Positions 32,987-45,664 of a stretch of DNA of 64,000 nucleotides are shown here, one piece after another. Within the stretch, counting starts at the first letter, position 1, and every line of letters begins with the position of its first letter. The position numbers were made by a program, and so were the translations under genes. This DNA comes from Globodera rostochiensis (Eukaryota; Nematoda; Chromadorea; Rhabditida; Heteroderidae). The notes under the pieces were generated by a model. The model was not told the origin of the DNA, made no database searches, and saw nothing but the letters and a program-made list of their open reading frames with translations. The DNA lies in contig JAEVLN010000005.1 of assembly GCA_018350325.1 (NCBI GenBank), positions 2,552,142-2,616,141 on the forward strand, in the 5' to 3' direction.

Positions 32987-35476
32987 ATGGAGATTAAACC
33001 AAAGCTGACGTTTGAATGTTTGCTGAGTGCTGACGCACCACAATTAAATTGTGCCAACCCGCTCATAATGGCCGCCCTAAACGGGCACCTAAAGGCGCTG
33101 GAAATTGTGGTAAAACCGAAATTCAAAGCATTTTTTGCATTAAATTTTTGATCACTATCGAAATGGCAATCGGTGGAAAAGCGACAAGTGAGTGCTTTTA
33201 TTTCAACGAAGTTGACCAAAGGCCTCCAGGGGATGGTTTTGTCCGGTAAAGCCCCAAGGCATTGCCGTGTTTTTGAGCCTAATTCCTTTGCCTAACATTG
33301 CGTTTTTTATGCGAAGTGACGTCACTTTGGATCGCGACAGCCGCAGGGGATTTGGCAGTGGTCCGACATTTAGTAAAATTTGAAATTTGTACAATTAATC
33401 ACTAAAACAAAATCACTTTACCGTTGTTTTAAGCTGAAGGTGAAGTGAACGGACCCAAATAAAGGCACCAAAGACAATTGACGGGAACGCGACAAGTGAG
33501 TGTAACTTTTGTTAAAATTTCAGCGGGTTGAGCAATCGAAATGATCAAACTTGTGTCAATGATTTATAAAACATAGAGAATCGCGCGTTGATTGATTTGT
33601 GTTATGCAAATTCGGCGTTGCTCTGCTTCAGAATAGAGCCTGGACGATCGAGAATCTCGATCGGTGAATTTTTTTCTAGCTAGATTCGGATTTTTTTTCG
33701 AGATTCTCGATCCAAGTACGGGCCTTACTTCTGCTGAATGGCACCAAACTTAAATGCCATTCATGATTTGATTATGTTACGCGCCAACGATTTTCCCCAG
33801 CAATGATGGCATACTGTAATTTTATTTGAGTACTTTGTGTTTCTATGCGTCCGATGGCATGCAGCGGCGGATCTTTCAACAACACGAAGGTACCTATGTG
33901 AGTATATTGTTTGTTCCTATTTATTTATTCCCCACCCCCTCCCATTTCATTTTGATTGACAGTAAATTAACATTTTTTTTTGCTAAAGATTATTTTTTTG
34001 CTCACAAAATAATTTTTGGCGGCATAAATGCAAAATTAGACAAAAATTGATTATTTTTTCTTTCCTAAACATTTATGAAATCATTTTATCCAATTTCAGA
34101 AAACTTAAAATTTTGATTATTTTTTCCAGCTTAAACTCAATTCGCTGACTCCAAAACAAAATGCAACCCAGCAATTCCAAAGAAGAATTGGTAATTTTGT
34201 TTAAATGAAGAGATTTGTAGCAATAAAAGTCTTTAAGTCGGCAAAAATTTGAAAGGGTTCCCACGTTGGCTTATTTAAATTGGGCTCATCTCCCGGGCTC
34301 TCATAGACAGAACGAACAATGAATGGACGACATTCGTAAAAATGTCACAATTTATTCTCCTTCCCAAATTACTTTTCCTAAATTTTTGAAAAATGTCCGC
34401 CCAAAAACAAATTCCAATTGAGCTTATATGGGAGCTTATACGCTTTGTCCGATACAATCGGAGTTGGGCCCGGTGCCGCGTGTCCCTTTCTTTTGACCAC
34501 CTCCTTCTTGGCCGCATGGGTACGCGGTTGAAAATCTTGAAATTGTTGGTCAGATTTTGGTTTAAATATAGAAAAAGGGGCCAATTCTTTGATTAAAGCA
34601 TAAATAGAGCTGTTAATCGTTCCTTACCTATTTAGGGGTTCAAATGTCAAGCAATTTTCACGGAAATTTGTGAGGGAATTGTTCGCCGCATTGCTGAAAA
34701 AAGTTTTTTCATCCGCAATGGCCTTCCAACAACGATGCGTTTATTCGTTGCTCGACAAATGCTCGCCGGCATGTTTTTATTTTAATTAAAAAATGATTTT
34801 CTATAAAATAATTTTACAAAATTTAGGACTTCTTCACACCGTTTCCTTTATAAGCGCCATGCCAAAGGAATTTCCGGAGACGCCGGAGACAATCGATGTA
34901 TGAATAATAATGATTTTAAACATTTGTTGTGCCAATTTTAATCGTCCAAAGTTGTGTATTTAGCTCCATGAAGTGTTGAACTTGGCCCGGGAAATTGTCA
35001 CGCAGTGCGTCAATAGCGAAGCGGTGGAGTTGCATGACTTGGAGCTTTTGGCAACTTGTATGTTTATTGGGGCTTTCAAATTATTGTCGGGACAATGATA
35101 ACTCGAGCCGAGATTTTCAGCTTTTACTTTGGAGAACAATTCTTGACGAGCGAAGCCTAGAATAGCATTTAGCATCCATTTCAAAAAATTATAGAATTAG
35201 CGACTTTTTGGGATTTTTGAGAATTAATCATATTTAGCCATGGCATTTTATGGGGAAAACCTCGGCTCTAACGATAACGCATATTAAACGGGAAAAATAG
35301 TTAATGAATGCACTTTAATTCATAAAATACCCAAAATGAGAACATTTGAAAACGAATCATTAATTAATATTTAAATTCCTCCCCCTCCCCCCAAAAGTTT
35401 GTCAAAATCAATTTGTTTTATTGTTTCACAGTCCTGCGCACAAAATGCTATGAGATCAACAACACCTACAAATAAA
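32987..35476 (+). pseudogene. FEM-1-like ankyrin gene remnant, copy 1
   Basis: Separate exon-like pieces keep recognisable parts. 32987-33109: ankyrin repeat NPLIMAALNGHLKALEIV with GTAAAA donor. 33315-33385: SLWIATAAGDLAVVRHLV, close to the second ankyrin repeat of FEM1 proteins (PLWAASAAGHLDVVR form). 34964-35056: LHEVLNLAREIVTQCV then LHDLELLAT. 35432-35476: LRTKCYEINNTYK then stop, in the manner of the segment after the FEM1 ankyrin block. FEM1 is a CUL2 ubiquitin-ligase substrate receptor and a sex-determination factor in Caenorhabditis. Pieces between are missing or out of frame, so this is a pseudogene or badly rearranged. The FEM-1 assignment is from remembered family pattern and is tentative. 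Confidence 0.45.
34393..34594 (+). pseudogene. F-box-like fragment, copy 1
   Basis: ATG-led frame of 67 codons: MSAQKQIPIELIWELIRFV then RYNRSWARCRVSLSFDHLLL. The IPIELIWEL-11-12 residues-SLSFDHL layout fits an F-box helix pair. It ends after YRKRGQFFD. The identical segment recurs at 37960-38161. It sits inside the ankyrin remnant, perhaps as an inserted gene fragment. Confidence 0.4.
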
Positions 35477-38400
35477 CGAAGGATTTGGATCTGTTGCAGA
35501 AGACCAGACGAAAAGAGTTGAAAGACACTCAAATTGACACCTTTTTTTTTGTTGATTTTGCTTACAAATAATTTTGGACGGCACAAATGGAATTAAACAA
35601 AAACTGAATTTAACTAACTTTAAGCATATATGAAATCATTGATTACCTCGAAAGTAGAACTGAGTTAATGCTATCCATATTTGAATTTTGTTCCATTTTA
35701 TGGCCTTAAATAAAATTGAATGCCCGGACACATAATGGCGCTTAAACTTGTTTTTTACATGGTAAATTGTCAATTTGATATTAACAACAAATTTTTGAAA
35801 TATTTAAAAAGAAGTTTTAGAAAAACTCAAAAATAAAAAGGCTTGAACCTTTCGACCTTTAAGGGCGTGTTGGGCAAAAAAAGTCGATTCCAATCTCATG
35901 GCCACTCCCGTCTCAGTACAAAAAGGGTCACTTCCTTCTCACACTCAAAAATTTCTTCTTTTTAATTCTTAACAAATTTTTATCAAATGAAGTCATTAAT
36001 TGTTAAACGAAATAACAATTTAACGAAAACAAATTGGTAATTGCTGGAAATGCGGGAGTTGGAGACGGGAGTGCCCCGCTTCGTAAGAATTAAACCAAAT
36101 AATATTTGTCATTCTGTCTATCTCCACCACATTTCACCCGCAGACAGAAAGAATAAATAACCAAGGATGTCAGATGAAATTTACAAAATCCATAATTTTA
36201 TTTTATCGAGACCGAGTCGAAAAATAAATAGTTTTCGCAAAATCTCGGTGAAACCAAAATTTTATTTTCTGAAAAATAAATAGTTTTCGGAAAATCTCGG
36301 TGAAACCAAAATTTCGCCAGTATCATTTCGCAAGAGGATTTAATTTTAAAAAACAAACAAAAGTTTTAAAACTATAATTGGTAGTGAAAAAAAAAATTGA
36401 CATTTATTTAACAAAAAAAAAGTTGTACAATAAATGTCTGTCACCGTTTTATTTTAATCGTGCACAAAATGGCGGTGCATCGGTTGGTCAACAAATTTTT
36501 TCACATGAAAGCATAAAATTCGATCAAAACAAAACAATAATGACGACCATCTAAAGGCGCTGGAAATTTTGGAAATTCAAAGCATTTTTTTCATAATTTT
36601 TTTCTGATCACAACAAAACATTGTTTCAACGAAATTAACCGAAGCCCTCCAGGGGAAGTGGTTTTTGTCCGATAAAGCCTCAGGCATTTGCCGTGTTTTG
36701 CGCCGAATTCCTTGAATGGTCTAACATAGCGTTTTTTATGCGCGGAGTGACGCCACTTTGAATTCGCAACAGCCGCAGGGGATTTGGCAGTGGTCTAACG
36801 TTTAGTAAAATTTGTAATTTGGCAATTAATCACTAATTTGTAAGATTAGGTAATCCTCTTTGCTGTTTTAAGCTGAAGGTGAAGGGAACGAACCCAAAGA
36901 AACGTGCCAAATTGACAAATGACAGGAAAGCAATAAATGAGTGAACTTTTGTTAAAATTTCACGGGTTGAGAATTCGAACTTATCAAACTTGTGTCTTAT
37001 TTTTGAAGACTTTAAAGAAAACATAGAGAATCGCGCGTTGATTGATTTGTGTTATGCAAATTCGGCGTTGGTTCTGCCTCAGAATAGAGCCTGGACGATC
37101 GAGAATCTCGATTGGTGAATTTTTTTCTAGCTAGATTCGGATTTTTTTCCGAGATTCTCGATCCAAGTACGGTCCTTACTTCTGCTGAATGGCACCAAAC
37201 TTAAATGCCATTCATGATTTGATTATGTTACGCGCCAAAGATTTTTGAAATTTAAGTCGACTTGACATCCAAAAGAATTTGTCAAACTTTTGATCAAAAG
37301 CGGAGCGAAAGTTGATCAACAAATGGAGGCAAGATCGGCGGACAGTGATTTTGATCCCAAGCAAATGATGGCCTAATTTTATTTTATTTTTGACTACTTT
37401 TTGCGTTTCTGTGCGTCCGATGGCATGCAGCGGCGGATCATTCAACAACACGAAGGTACCTATGTGAGAGTATATTGTTTGTTCCTATTTATTTATTCCC
37501 CTCCCCCTCCCATTTCATTTTGATTGACAGTAAATTGACATCTTTTTTTGCTAAAGATTATTTTTTTGCTCACAAAATAATTTCGGGCGGCATAAATGCA
37601 AAATTAGACAAAAATTGATTATTTATTCTTTCCTAAACATTTATGAAATCATTTTATCCAATTTCAGAAAACTTAAAATTTTGATTATTTTTCCAGCTTA
37701 AACTCAATTCGCTGACTCCAAAACAAAATGCAACCCAGCAATTCCAAAGAAGAATTGGTAATTTTGTTTAAATGAAGAGATTTGTAGCAATAAAAGTCTT
37801 TAAGTCGGCAAAAATTTGAAAGGGTTCCCACGTTGGCTTATTTAAATTGGGCTCATCTCCCGGGCTCTCATAGACAGAACGAACAATGAATGGACGACAT
37901 TCGTAAAAATGTCACAATTTATTCTCCTTCCCAAATTACTTTTCCTAAATTTTTGAAAAATGTCCGCCCAAAAACAAATTCCAATTGAGCTTATATGGGA
38001 GCTTATACGCTTTGTCCGATACAATCGGAGTTGGGCCCGGTGCCGCGTGTCCCTTTCTTTTGACCACCTCCTTCTTGGCCGCATGGGTACGCGGTTGAAA
38101 ATCTTGAAATTGTTGGTCAGATTTTGGTTTAAATATAGAAAAAGGGGCCAATTCTTTGATTAAAGCATAAATAGAGCTGTTAATCGTTCCTTACCTATTT
38201 AGGGGTTCAAATGTCAAGCAATTTTCACGGAAATTTGTGAGGGAATTGTTCGCCGCATTGCTGAAAAAAGTTTTTTCATCCGCAATGGCCTTCCAACAAC
38301 GATGCGTTTATTCGTTGCTCGACAAATGCTCGCCGGCATGTTTTTATTTTAATTAAAAAATGATTTTCTATAAAATAATTTTACAAAATTTAGGACTTCT

Positions 38401-38886
38401 TCACACCGTTTCCTTTATAAGCGCCATGCCAAAGGAATTTCCGGAGACGCCGGAGACAATCGATGTATGAATAATAATGATTTTAAACATTTGTTGTGCC
38501 AATTTTAATCGTCCAAAGTTGTGTATTTAGCTCCATGAAGTGTTGAACTTGGCCCGGGAAATTGTCACGCAGTGCGTCAATAGCGAAGCGGTGGAGTTGC
38601 ATGACTTGGAGCTTTTGGCAACTTGTATGTTTATTGGGGCTTTCAAATTATTGTCGGGACAATGATAACTCGAGCCGAGATTTTCAGCTTTTACTTTGGA
38701 GAACAATTCTTGACGAGCGAAGCCTAGAATAGCATTTAGCATCCATTTCAAAAAATTATAGAATTAGCGACTTTTTGGGATTTTTGAGAATTAATCATAT
38801 TTAGCCATGGCATTTTATGGGGAAAACCTCGGCTCTAACGATAACGCATATTAAACGGGAAAAATATTTAATAAATGCATTTTAAT

Positions 38887-41554
38887 CAGGGCTCCCAGAT
38901 TTGATGATTTATCATCATCTTGGTGTTTTTTGGAATGTCAATGATGCTAAAATTTAAAAATGATGATTTGATGATTTTTGTTGTTTTTTGGATGCTCATG
39001 ATGATTTTTGCTGCTTTTTGTGTGTTTTGAGGATTTTAGTGTGTTTTTTTGAAAATGGCACTGGTGGAATGCAAAATTTTCTATTAAATTTTGAATATTT
39101 GGCGTAATGATTGTTATGAATTCACAATTAAATTGTACCAACTTTTTAATTTAAAAAGTCGAAACATTTATGGCCGCCGATTCTCACCCTTCCCCAACCC
39201 ATAAAAAAGTATGTATTTTGAATAATCGTTCAGAAATTTAATGGCTTCAAAGCGGAAATTTCTCGACTCTTACTCTAAAGAATTCATTGGCATCAAGCGG
39301 GCCAAAAACGATGATGAATTCCATTGCGTTCCGTGCAATGAGAACATCGCACTTGGATCTACCGGCAAGTTTGCAGTCATACGACATTTCGCAACGGACA
39401 AGCACAAAAAAAATGCAAAAGCAGCAAACACAACAAAAGGAATCGCAGCATTCGCGCATTCTTCAGCGCCAACGAGCATTGAACTTCAAACGGCAGCAGC
39501 GGAAGGTATTTATTTTAAATATTTCACTTCAAATGATCGACATTTTAGGAGCGTTTGCTTTCCATATCTGCAGACACAACCAGTCGTTTGCTTCTGCCGA
39601 TTGCCTTTCTTCAGATGGATTCTTCACAAAAATCTTTCCGGATTCCACCATTGCCAAAAAATACTCCAGTGCCCAAACAAAGACAGCAGCGATCATTTCA
39701 GGTTTTAGTTTTTTAAATATTCGAGCCTCAAATTTAAAAGTAGGAGTGCTCGCACCACTTTCGGTTCGCACCTTCCTTTCGGACTTGTCATCCCAGCCAT
39801 TCTCAATTTCAATTGATGCTTCAAATCATAAAACCACCAAACTTTTCCCTTTGGTGCTGCGTTTTTTCACGGCGAAAAATGGAATCGAAACGCGATTACT
39901 TGATTTGGAAGCGTTAGCAGGAGAAACGTCGGCTCAGGTTCTCAAACTAACTTGTTCTTTCTCAACATTAATCGAATAGGTGTTCGATTGGATCAAAAAA
40001 ATACTCGACAAGCACCAACTTCAAATTGATAATTTGGTGGCGTTTTGCGCGGACAATACACCCGCAAACTTTGGAACAGCAAATCATACTGGCGTCAACA
40101 ACGTCTTCCAAAAATTGAAGTTGTTGCGCGGAAACCTCATTCCGGTCGGGTGTCCTGCACACATCTTACACAACGCCGCTCGTCGTTCTGCCGACAATTT
40201 ACCGATCGATATCGAAGTGATAGTTTTTAAAATCGCAGGTTATTTTCGACATTCAACCCTGCGCGTGGAGCGTTTGAAGGAGCTGTGCAACCTTTTTGAA
40301 GTTCAAAAAACTAGTGTCTTCTTTGTAATTGAAGAATTGCAGGCAACTTTCACTGCTTTGAACTCACATGGACCAACGCGTTGGACAACACTGGGCACTG
40401 TTCTTCAAAAAATATACTTGCTTTGGGGCCCATTAAGCGAAAACTTCAGCACAGACGGACCTCTCATCATCCGCAACTTCTTTTCGTCTCCAGTTTCGGA
40501 AGTCATTCTCAATTTTCTCACCCATGTTTTGCCCATTTTCACCAATTCAATCGATGCACTACAGGTGCAACCGTTTGTTTTTCGGTTGTTATAAACGACA
40601 AAAACGACAAAATTAAAAAAACAACGACAACTAATTGTTTTTATCGTTATTCTCAAATATCGAAGGTTGGGGAAAAAATTAGATAATTTTAATTACGTTT
40701 GCCATTTTTCAGAAAGACAAGCTCATTCTACCCGAATTGCTGGCCATAATGCGATCATTCAGAGCCAAAATCAAGGACAGAATGGACAAGAAGTTTTTTG
40801 GAATAATCACCGGCCAATTGTTGCGCAGACTTCCTAGCGCGGATGCAGAAAATTTGCGGGATAGTTTCCAGGTCAAGAGATTACAGTTTTTATTGTAAAC
40901 CTTGAAGCCCTGCAGCTCTTCTACCAATCCACACTGGAATACGTTGACAAATGGTTCCGCACCGAGCGGTACCCAACTCAAATCGGGTGGCTTACACTCA
41001 CAACGCATCAGCTGGACCACGAGGAGATCATCGAATTGGCGTCCGAGTACGCGCCCGACATGACTGATGCGCTGTTTGACGAAATCAGTCAAGTCAATCA
41101 GATCTTGAAAGAAGTCCCGGAGGCCGAGTTCGAGCAGCTGACTACGGAACAGAAGTGGCAACAGATTTTCAACGCAGACCTTCCCTGCTTGTACAAACTC
41201 GTTAGCAAATTTCTGTCGATTCCGGTATCCAATGCCTTCGTGGAGCGAGTTTTCTCACTCTGCTCAGCACAATGGACGGATGTGCGCAATTCATTGAAAG
41301 TTGAGACCGTGAAATCACTGGCCCAAATCAAAGTCAATTTCGATTATTCGTGCCCCGAATTTTACCAAATGCTAATTTCAAACAAAAAACTACTTACATC
41401 GATCATGGATAATCAAAAATATGTCATTTGAACATTTGATACGCACTATTTACCGGTTAAACAAAGGTTTTTAAAAAATGATGCTTTTTGGTCCCGAATG
41501 ATGCTTTTTTGCTACCCAAATGATGTTTTTGAAAATTTTCATCTGGGAGCCCTG
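38887..41554 (+). mobile_element. Complete hAT transposon
   Basis: 2668 bp bounded by 14-bp inverted repeats CAGGGCTCCCAGAT and ATCTGGGAGCCCTG and by an 8-bp target duplication ATTTTAAT (38879-38886, 41555-41562). The uninterrupted site exists in the tandem copy near 35300-35310. The left subterminal region (38900-39020) has many ATGATG/TGATGA strings and the right one (41475-41530) has three AATGATG strings, possible transposase sites. An intact transposase frame lies inside. The CAGGG terminus, 8-bp duplication and hAT C-terminal domain agree. Confidence 0.96.
39241..41431 (+). CDS. hAT transposase with BED-type zinc finger
   Basis: Six exons with short introns: 39241-39505, 39549-39701, 39744-39937, 39980-40564, 40713-40871, 40916-41431; total 1872 nt, 623 residues, no stop. 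Residues about 25-60 form a BED-like finger (FHCVPCNEN ... VIRHFATDKHKK). The RNase-H-like catalytic part shows FSISIDASNHKTTKLFP and NLVAFCADNTPANFG, each with a candidate acidic residue, then VGCPAHILHN. The C-terminal hAT dimerisation motif is LVSKFLSIPVSNAFVERVFS. It should cut and paste hAT ends; the host element is complete, so it may be autonomous. Introns 2 and 3 are only 42 nt, and intron 2 is also open, so their exact edges are less sure. Confidence 0.88.
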
Positions 41555-41724
41555 ATTTTAATTCATAATATACCCAAAATGGGAAGATTTGAAAATGAAT
41601 CATTAATTAATATTTAAATTCCTCCCCTTCCCCCAAAAGTTTGTCAAAATCAATTTGTTTTATTGTTTCACAGTCCTGCGCACAAAGTGTTATGGGATCA
41701 ATAACACCTACAAGTAAACGGAGG

Positions 41725-42860
41725 GCTTGATCTGATATAGTAGACCAGATGAAAAGATAAAGACACTCAAATTGACACCTTTTTTTTGTTGATTTTGCTT
41801 ACAAAATAATTTTGGACGGCACAAATGGAATTAAACAAAAACTGAATATAACTTATAGGATTTATGAAATCATTGATTAGAACTGACTGAGTTAATGCTA
41901 TCCATATTTGAATTTGATTCCATTTTATGGCCTTATTTAAAAGTGAATACCCGGGGCGTTTAACTTGTTTTTTACATGGTAAAATTGTCAATCAGATATT
42001 AACATCAACTTTTTGAAATATTTATAAAAGAAGTTCGAGAAAAACTCAAAAATGAAAAGGCTTGAAACTTTCGACCTTTAAGGGCGCGTTGGGCAAAAAA
42101 AGTCAATTCCAATCGCACACCCACCCTCAAAAATGTCTTCATTTTAAAATCTTTAACAAATTTTTATCAGATGAAGCAATTTGTAAAATTTTATAACAAT
42201 TTAACGAAAACAAATTGGTAATTGCTGGAAATCCGGGAGTGGGAGACGGTACTGACCCGCCTCGTAAGAATTAAACCAAATAATATTTGTCATTCTGTCT
42301 ATCTCCACCACATTTCACCCGCAGAAAGAAAAATAACCCAAGGATGCTAGATGAAAATAAAAATAAATGGTGACATTTGCCATAAAAATAGGGCATTCTG
42401 AGAGCCTTGACTACATCACATCAATTCTATCCTTCATCTGCTTTTCCGTCCGCCTGGGAAATTTGAAATATCAGAAACCAAAAGTATTGCAACCGACTTC
42501 CCCTCCCCTCTCCCCTCCCAATCAGTTTCACCACCCCCCCCCCCCCCAAATGGCCACCCCATCACCCTCTGATTTGAGACCGACAACAAAAACCTTGGCC
42601 CCGCCGGTGACAAAAGTTCATTTAACTCGAATTTTGTCGAGCTCAAAATTGTTATTAATTAAAAAATAACTATAATAAAGTGATTAATGGATAAAACTGA
42701 TCTGTTTAATCTTCTACAACAACAAAACATAAAAGACATATTATTAAACTTTTTTGGTAGTGAATCTCTTTCCAAATGCAAAATAACATTTGACACGGCA
42801 CTTGTCTTCTGCTGCTGTTCTTTCTGATACTACTCCATTTTTGCAATCACTTCTTCCTTT
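41725..42860. other. Non-coding, end of tandem duplication
   Basis: To about 42360 it matches 35480-36170. 42470-42560 is C-rich with a poly-C run (42533-42547). No gene seen. Confidence 0.45.
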
Positions 42861-42863
42861 AAC

Positions 42864-43057
42864 TAGTGCTCGGCACGATACGATATTTCGATAAAAATAT
42901 TGCGCGCGATATTTATATCGAAATATCGTATCGGGAAAAAAACTATTAATTCGATATTTTTAAATACCGATATTTTATCGAAATATCGTATCGGAATTCG
43001 ATATTTTGATACCGATATTTTATCGAAATATCGTATCGAAGCCATTGCCGAGCACTA
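42864..43057. mobile_element. Foldback MITE, TAGTGCTCGGCA ends
   Basis: 194 bp with inverted ends TAGTGCTCGGCA/TGCCGAGCACTA and 8-bp target duplication CCTTTAAC (42856-42863, 43058-43065). The interior is repeated CGATATTTCGATA/ATCGAAATATCG palindromes. A related decayed element is at 49385-49480. Confidence 0.93.
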
Positions 43058-43227
43058 CCTTTAACTGATTCATTCCTTTTAATTAATTATTTAATTTAGG
43101 TTTAATTACATTAAAAGGGGTTATTTATTATTTTGAATATAATACATTTTAGTAATTTTAAAGTTTTGGTTTTTTCAAAAATCCCGACCCCGCCAAACTA
43201 TACATAAAAAGAAATCTAAATTATTTG

Positions 43228-43315
43228 TCGATAATTCCCACTTTTTCGAGCTCCTTTTTCGAACTGTTCTTAATTCGACCATTTGCTTCCGAAGCATTCT
43301 GTTGTTTGTTTCAGG
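43228..43315 (-). pseudogene. SPRYSEC coiled-coil exon fragment
   Basis: Minus-strand sequence corresponds to the [21 protein letters not shown] part of SPRYSEC coiled-coil exons, with changes (RKQMVELRT, then frame loss). It is cut at 43315 by the insertion of the element at 43316-44963. No SPRY exon of this copy was found. Confidence 0.6.
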
Positions 43316-44963
43316 TAGTGATGCTCGAGACCTAATTACCGAGACTGAGGCGAGTTCCCACCCAAAAACTCCGAGACTTAAAAATTTAGTTTTGGTTTAA
43401 AAACTTTAAAATTTCGCTTTGCAGTTACGGCATTCGCTTCTCATTTCAATTTGGCCCGGGGGCGATGTCGCGGTGTTGCTGTCCGATCAAAGCCGCCACT
43501 TGCAAAATGCCGGCCATGGAAACGAGGAAAACCCCGCGAAAGAAGTTGAATTTACAGAAAACCCCCCAAAAAATTGTACAAATTCAAAAACAACAAAATG
43601 AATTGATAAATGCTTTGATCTTGATCAACAAAGAAAAATAAATGATAAAACGACCCTTTCCAAAAACTGCAGAATTTTGCTCAATTTTTCTTCCGTTAAA
43701 GGGAGGGACTGAATAAATATTAAGTAAAGAATTCAAATGAAATCCTCCAAACCCAATAAAATAAAAACAGTATACCTAGGTAAGAATATTGAGCCAAAAT
43801 CAGAACAACATTTTTAAGATTCGACCACTCCAGGTCAGAGGGAAATTGCCCTAAAGTTTTGGAATTTTTCCCTAAAAATTTCGAATAAAACAAATAAAAT
43901 AAACAAAAAATTACCGTATTTTCAAAATTTTGGTTGCAAATCTCTTAACATTTCGGCAAATTCTCTTATTTTTAAAACCATGGGAGGGGGGGGCCTTTTG
44001 TTTTGCAACATTAGTAATAATTTTCTTAACATATTGGGATCAAAAATTCAAAATTTTCTGGACCCTTCCCATTCCTAAAAGCTTCAAAAAATTGCCATAT
44101 TTTAAAATTAAATTTTTCTTGTTAAAATTTTTCAAAAATATCAGAAAAAATCAATTTATCCGGATTCTGGTCGGATTTGCTCAAATTTTTCGGATCGGAT
44201 ATCGGATTGGGGAAAAGACCGTATTTCGAATATGATTCGTAACAAATTTGACTAATGATTTGAACTTTGATTGTTTTCCCCCTGTCCAGCACCGACAAAT
44301 TCGCAATATTGAATAATAAATTCACCTTTGGAAATTCAAAATAAAAAAAATTGAAAATCTCGAGTGAGATTTTTCGAGATACGAGATTCTCGATCGAAAT
44401 CTCGATCGGTCCTCAAGTCCGTTCTCTACTCGAGAGGGGCTCGTACGGTGCGGTCGATTATAACTGTTCGCACTGGGCTAACGCATTCTTCCACAAAGGT
44501 AAAAATATTGTAAAAATATATTTTAAAAAATTAAATCAATATTTTTTAAGTACCGTCTTAGTTCCAATCAATTGATCGGATGAACTTCTTCAAATTCTGC
44601 CTCAATGTTTTTGGAAGAAAGGATTTTTGTTTGAGGGTAAATGTTGTTGAATCTTATATAAAAATTTTCTGCACTATTCATCTTTTTGCTTTAAAAAAAG
44701 ATAATTAAAATTGCAAAAGCGTGAGAAATCGGTAAAATTCATGCAAATCATCTTCTGTAACCATGCTAAATTCATCATTTATAAAAAGATTGTAATTTGA
44801 CTTGGCATTATGTATTTTCTAATCTTTTTAGCTCAAAATTTAAAAACACTAAAAAACGGATTCTTTAAGGATGTAAAAAAGTCTCTTTCCAAGACTAGAA
44901 ATCCGAGAGTGAGACACGAAAAAACCCGAGATTTTTGAGACTCGAGACTCTTGCACATCACTA
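43316..44963. mobile_element. 1.65-kb element with TAGTGATG ends
   Basis: Ends TAGTGATGCTCGAGAC and (inverted) GTCTCGAGT...CATCACTA, with near-perfect 8-bp direct repeats GTTTCAGG/CTTTCAGG outside. The interior holds captured DNA, including 43430-43650 (repeated at 45413-45650) and an exon-like piece at 44437-44500 (GAVDYNCSHWANAFFHKG then GTAAAA) that recurs at 55780-55840. It looks non-autonomous. The end TAGTG(A/C)T is shared with the 42864 element. Confidence 0.65.
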
Positions 44964-45412
44964 CTTTCAGGAACATCCTCGGCTCCCGCCATTTCACTCT
45001 CGAGAAACCACTTATTGTTGTTGATTTTGACCGCAAAACCAATTAGCAAATTTTCGAAGCAGCAAGGGGATTATGATGGCTGAGGTGGCGCCGAAGACTG
45101 ACAAATGAGGACCGACCGATCGGACATAAACCAATTTCTGTGCCATGAAAATTATTTTTAAAATTCCAAATCACAAAATCTTAAATTTCTCTACCCAAAA
45201 CAACAAAAACATCCAGCTTAGTTTTAAAATAATATTTTTTATCGAAAATTTAAATCAAAAAACAACAGTATTATTTTTAGACACAATTTTAATAATATTG
45301 CCCAGTGCTCAAATTTGAAATTGAGTTTTTTCAAATTCGAATCGAAAGAAAGATCGGACCGATCGAGATTCTCGATCAAAATCTCGATTCAATCGATCTT
45401 CAAGTCCGATTT

Positions 45413-45650
45413 TCTACTCTCAACGGTCATCCGCTTCTCATTTCAATTTGGCCCGGGGGCGATGTCGCGGTGTTGCTGTCCGATCAAAGCCGCCACTTGC
45501 AAAATGCCTGCCATGGAAACGAGGAAAACACCGCGAAAGAAGTTGAATTTACAAAAAAACCCAAAAAAATTGTTCAAATTCAAAAATAACAAAATGAATT
45601 GATAAAATGCTTTGATGATCAACAAAGAAAAATAAATGATAAAACGACCG
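45413..45650 (+). repeat. Repeat of 43410-43650
   Basis: About 230 bp nearly identical to 43410-43650, containing TTTGGCCCGGGGGCGATGTC. A frame reads SIWPGGDVAVLLSDQSRHLQ in both. I do not recognise it. In the second copy it lies directly 3' of the minus-strand SPRYSEC pseudogene. Confidence 0.75.
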
Positions 45651-45664
45651 TAACCCCTCGTTTT

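Larger units (their letters stand above)
36540..41720 (+). pseudogene. FEM-1-like ankyrin gene remnant, copy 2, split by a transposon
   Basis: Tandem copy of 32987-36170. 37440-38878 is almost base-for-base identical to 33873-35310 (constant offset 3567). It keeps one more ankyrin piece, missing in copy 1, at about 37278-37327 (FVKLLIKSGAKVDQQM). The F-box fragment is at 37960-38161, the LHEVLNLAREIV exon at 38531-38623, and the terminal LRTKCYGINNTYK exon at 41674-41720, beyond the hAT element that splits the copy. 35480-36540, between the copies, has no exon. Confidence 0.5.

Noticed and set aside
34275..34517. Identical antisense frames at 34275 and 37842
   Set aside because: Identity comes from the recent tandem duplication; they oppose the F-box-like frame and have no domain.
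42863..43045. Frame with RYFDKISV repeats
   Set aside because: Lies inside the TAGTGCTCGGCA MITE palindromes.
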